Origin: Candidatus Bathyarchaeota archaeon B63 | GTDB lineage: Archaea; Thermoproteota; Bathyarchaeia; Bathyarchaeales; DTEX01 | Direction of reading: 5' to 3' | Length of the DNA: 8,044 bases | Assembly: GCA_001593845.1 (NCBI GenBank) | Contig: LUCF01000081.1 | Coordinates: 1-8,044, forward strand | Shown here: positions 5,834 to 8,044 of the stretch, in pieces | Layout: the number at the start of each line of letters is the position of its first letter | Position numbering within the stretch: the first letter of the stretch is position 1 | Notes under the pieces: model-generated | The model's database searches: none | Seen by the model: the letters and a program-made list of their open reading frames with translations, nothing else | Told to the model about the DNA's origin: nothing | Position numbers and translations under genes: made by a program

Positions 5834-7816
5834 TCAGTATGCGGGCCTTGTGTGGCTGAGATGAGATTCGCTTTCATAGACGCTCTTAAGGAGTTCATAG
5901 TTTTTTCTGAGCCACTTTAACTCCTTTAATTTAGCATCCGGGTCCTCCAGGGCTTGATAGAGTATGCCGCCCTCCGCATCTTTCGGGATCGGCAGCTCCA
6001 TGAGGTGACAGATCGTGGGGACGATATCCATGAGCTCAACCGTTCTCTTCAGTACATGATTCTTCTTTATGCCCGGCCCCTTCATTATGAGGAGGCCCTT
6101 CTGAGACCCTAAGCCCCACTCGTCGGTTGGGAGATGAGGCCCATGCTGCCCCATGAAGTCTCCTCGGACCGCGAAGATCACGTCGCCGACGTGATCTCCG
6201 TAGAGGCCCAGAATCCGAGCGTCCTCCCTCCTCAAGGCCAAAGCGATCGGTTTCTTCCCGGTTTCCGGATCAGTATAATCGTACAGTGCATTTATTATCT
6301 CGTCCCTTACCTCCTCATACTCCTTACCTGGCTCCACGATGCCGTGAGGATCACGTCCCTTCAAGTTTACTCGGATGTAGCATACGGGGGGGCAGGGGAA
6401 GGCCTTTGTCCTAGACCAATCGATCTGCGGGACCCCGCCCATCTTACCTCCACTGATGTCTTTCACGTCTGGATCCTTGAAGACGAGGAGTCCCGCCTCC
6501 GCCAGTATTCTGAATATCGAGAACTTCTTTGTGGATGCTTTCGCTCCGTGATCGGATACGATGATTATCATCGTCTTCTCATCCGCTGCGGATATTATCC
6601 TGCCTATCATTCTGTCGATGCTCTGATACATCGAGAGCTCCACTCCCTGCCAGAGCTCTGCATCCTCCCGGCTCTTAGCCGTCGCCGGGTCCATCCACGT
6701 TGCAAAGTAATGGTACATCGAGTCTGGGATGTGGTTATGCATAAAGAATAGGCTCCAGTCCTTGTTTTTGAGAAGATATGCAGCGGCGTCTGCGAGCCAG
6801 ACATTATGGAACTCGATGAGTTCCTTAAAGGTCTCAATGTCGATCCATCCAAGCCTGAGGGGAGCAAATGCCCCTGAGAGCGGCATGGGCAGGCCTTCCT
6901 TGGATTTTATCTCTTCTGCGAGGGATTCCGGGTAGGACCAGCCGCTTAATGCGCATATGGGCGTCACGAAGAGCCTGAATCGTTCAGCGTCTCTTGATAG
7001 TTCGATGAGCTTACATCGGAAGACAGCCTTCACCGGGCCCCTCTCAGTCTCGAACTCATCAGTGATGTTCCCGGTCCACTCACCGGCTGAGAGCTCCGCG
7101 AAGGCCTCAGAGGCATCCTTTTTCTTTGAGAGGATGATCCTCTCGTATCCTTCTCCTTCATCTATGACGAGGAGGCTCCATGAGACATCCTCCACCCTGA
7201 ACATGGCGTTTCTATATACGAGAGGCAGCTCAGCCTCGAGTAGGCTCTCAGCCTCCGGCGTGTTCCTCCATCCACTTGCCTCCCCGAGATGGATCTGGGT
7301 TGCGAGGGGATAAGGCTCGGTGGAGAATAGCTGTGCATCAGCCAGCGAAACCTTGATCTTTCCGATCGGTACGTCTATCCTCCATTCATTAACGTTTAGG
7401 CCCGCTCCCCCGATCTGCCACCCATCCTTTATCGTTGGAGGCCAGGTAGACGGGTAGTTCAGTATAATGCTCTTCTTTCCAACCTTCTCCGCGGTGTTCC
7501 ATATATACTCGGCTTTGCAATAAGCCGTGTCGAATGCTTGATAGAGCTTATCTAAAGGATCACCGGAAAAATGAATGTTGAAGGATGGGATTCCATGTGT
7601 TCCTATACGCGCCCCAGTCACAATGGTCGTCCAGTTGGGAGGCGTTATCGTCGGAAATGGAACGAGGCAATTCTCCGCATACACACCCCCTTCGATCAGA
7701 CGCTTAATGGCAGGTAGCTTCCCATCCTTAGCGTAACTATAGACTCTATGAGCGATCGGAGCGTCAAGCCCGATCACTATACATCTTTCTACGGGACCCC
7801 TTAATGTTTTTCCCAT
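5834..7816 (-). CDS. Alkaline-phosphatase-superfamily phosphohydrolase/phosphodiesterase
   Basis: A 660-residue cytoplasmic enzyme (no signal peptide or membrane segment) of the AlkP superfamily, closest in pattern to the archaeal/bacterial group described as AlkP-superfamily phosphohydrolase/phosphomutase and to nucleotide pyrophosphatase/phosphodiesterases. The two-metal site can be followed: GLDAP (Asp18), PTITPPNWTTIVTG with probable nucleophile Thr58, HNHIPDSMYHYF (Asp365, His369), IIVSDHGAK (Asp422, His423) and FMGQHGPH (His558). Residues ~140-330 form an inserted region that probably shapes substrate choice. The substrate cannot be read; a phosphate ester or nucleotide-sugar bond is a guess from the sugar-related neighbours. 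ATG 7816 is supported by GGAGGT ten bases upstream. The TGA stop at 5834-5836 is followed directly, in the same frame, by the SIS remnant, so the last residues (about 650-660) may be sequence acquired at a deletion junction. Confidence 0.92.
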   Translation of the reverse strand: MGKTLRGPVERCIVIGLDAPIAHRVYSYAKDGKLPAIKRLIEGGVYAENCLVPFPTITPPNWTTIVTGARIGTHGIPSFNIHFSGDPLDKLYQAFDTAYCKAEYIWNTAEKVGKKSIILNYPSTWPPTIKDGWQIGGAGLNVNEWRIDVPIGKIKVSLADAQLFSTEPYPLATQIHLGEASGWRNTPEAESLLEAELPLVYRNAMFRVEDVSWSLLVIDEGEGYERIILSKKKDASEAFAELSAGEWTGNITDEFETERGPVKAVFRCKLIELSRDAERFRLFVTPICALSGWSYPESLAEEIKSKEGLPMPLSGAFAPLRLGWIDIETFKELIEFHNVWLADAAAYLLKNKDWSLFFMHNHIPDSMYHYFATWMDPATAKSREDAELWQGVELSMYQSIDRMIGRIISAADEKTMIIIVSDHGAKASTKKFSIFRILAEAGLLVFKDPDVKDISGGKMGGVPQIDWSRTKAFPCPPVCYIRVNLKGRDPHGIVEPGKEYEEVRDEIINALYDYTDPETGKKPIALALRREDARILGLYGDHVGDVIFAVRGDFMGQHGPHLPTDEWGLGSQKGLLIMKGPGIKKNHVLKRTVELMDIVPTICHLMELPIPKDAEGGILYQALEDPDAKLKELKWLRKNYELLKSVYESESHLSHTRPAY

Positions 7817-7826
7817 ATCCCTTCAG

Positions 7827-7832
7827 ACCTCC
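7827..7832 (-). promoter_or_regulatory. Shine-Dalgarno GGAGGT of the phosphohydrolase gene
   Basis: A full GGAGGT on the minus strand, ten bases before ATG 7816. The spacing is at the long end of the usual range. A second purine run, GAAGGG, lies between it and the ATG. Together they fix the start at 7816. Confidence 0.65.
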
Positions 7833-7860
7833 ATTCATTTTCACGGACTTTCATTTAGAA

Positions 7861-7869
7861 GTTATACGG
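7861..7869 (-). promoter_or_regulatory. Possible TATA box (CCGTATAAC) for the phosphohydrolase gene
   Basis: CCGTATAAC on the minus strand lies about 48 bases before ATG 7816. Initiation some 25 bases downstream (near 7838) would leave a leader of about 22 bases holding the GGAGGT site. The match to the archaeal TATA consensus is partial, and no clear BRE purines precede it. Confidence 0.3.
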
Positions 7870-7891
7870 ATCAATCGATTAACTCTTAAGC

Positions 7892-7903
7892 CTAACATGT
7901 TAG
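7892..7903. repeat. 12-bp perfect palindrome, possible operator
   Basis: CTAACATGTTAG is a perfect 12-bp inverted repeat with no spacer. It lies in the non-coding stretch 7817-7959, about 25 bases upstream of the TATA candidate of the phosphohydrolase gene, where an activator or repressor dimer could bind. I see no second copy in the window. Confidence 0.3.
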
Positions 7904-7959
7904 TTTTTCAGCACATGGAAAACAATGTTATAGGGAACACCCTAATATGCTTATTGGAT

Positions 7960-8044
7960 TTAACGGTTAGAAGTGAACTTCTGTTCTATAGAGTATTCCT
8001 TCTCCTTCTGTATTTTCCTCAGCATGCATGCGTCTAATGCGTCA
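7960..8044 (-). CDS. C-terminal 27 codons of a further gene (partial)
   Basis: One minus-strand frame is open from the window edge to TAA (7960-7962). It reads DALDACMLRKIQKEKEYSIE, then QKFTSNR. The Lys/Glu-rich helical pattern and AAG/GAG-biased codons look like the C-terminal helix of a soluble protein. Another minus frame is also open here, ending at TAA 7967-7969, so the choice rests on composition only. The family cannot be told. If real, it is the gene upstream of the phosphohydrolase, separated from it by 143 bases that hold the promoter and palindrome candidates. Confidence 0.35.
   Translation of the reverse strand, partial: DALDACMLRKIQKEKEYSIEQKFTSNR

Noticed and set aside
5557..5920. 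Plus-strand frames of 100 and 64 codons antisense to the SIS remnant and the phosphohydrolase end
   Set aside because: No ribosome binding sites and no family pattern. The opposite strand carries the recognisable SIS and phosphohydrolase sequence.
6134..6751. A 205-codon plus-strand frame inside the phosphohydrolase gene
   Set aside because: It lies wholly antisense to conserved catalytic motifs (SDHG, GQHG region), has no ribosome binding site, and its composition (His, Arg, Tyr-rich) is that of a shadow frame.
8022..8031. GCATGCATGC palindrome at the right edge
   Set aside because: It is a simple alternating repeat of 10 bp lying within the probable coding end of the partial gene, so a chance origin is likely.
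7804..8037. A 77-codon plus-strand frame at the right edge
   Set aside because: It starts antisense to the phosphohydrolase start, covers its promoter region, lacks a binding site and has low-complexity Phe/Leu-rich composition.
1..8044. CRISPR arrays, insertion sequences, long repeats and replication origins
   Set aside because: No regularly spaced repeats, transposase-like frames, terminal inverted repeats or clustered origin-type repeats were seen on reading both strands.

Overview
The window looks like a piece of an archaeal chromosome. The evidence is a single-subunit, AglB/STT3-type oligosaccharyltransferase, a tRNA gene with a bulge-helix-bulge intron at a non-canonical position, a ribbon-helix-helix/winged-helix regulator that seems to start at TTG, and exported proteins of a typically archaeal make-up (signal peptide, many N-X-T sequons, Ig-like domain, C-terminal membrane anchor). 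The tRNA intron and the AGA/AGG/ATA-rich codon use fit the TACK/Thermoproteota side (for example a Bathyarchaeia-like lineage), but that placement is inference.

Layout of the left half, plus strand: the 3' end of a sugar phosphate isomerase/epimerase-like TIM-barrel gene (1-356); a short spacer with a doubtful 22-codon ORF (357-530); the oligosaccharyltransferase gene (531-2831); a 180-residue predicted transcription factor (2855-3397); and a tRNA-Arg(CCG) gene (3413-3511) interrupted by a 20-nt intron (3445-3464).

Layout of the right half, minus strand, converging on the tRNA: a C-terminal scrap of a further gene at the window edge (7960-8044); a 660-residue alkaline-phosphatase-superfamily hydrolase (5834-7816); directly after its stop codon, a frameshifted C-terminal remnant of a SIS-domain (phosphosugar isomerase) gene (5554-5833); an undescribed 49-codon ORF with a good Shine-Dalgarno site (5353-5502); and a secreted, membrane-anchored protein with 12 N-X-T sequons (3631-5331). 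Tight spacing suggests that the 49-residue ORF and the exported protein share a transcript.

Functional picture (inference): sugar-phosphate chemistry (the isomerase, the SIS remnant and perhaps the phosphohydrolase) lies beside the enzyme that attaches glycans to exported proteins, and a heavily sequon-rich surface protein lies close by as a plausible client. I found no clear novel defence or mobile system. The most notable items are the intron-bearing tRNA, the SIS gene remnant fused to the end of the phosphohydrolase gene, the 49-residue ORF, and the RHH-coiled coil-winged helix regulator.
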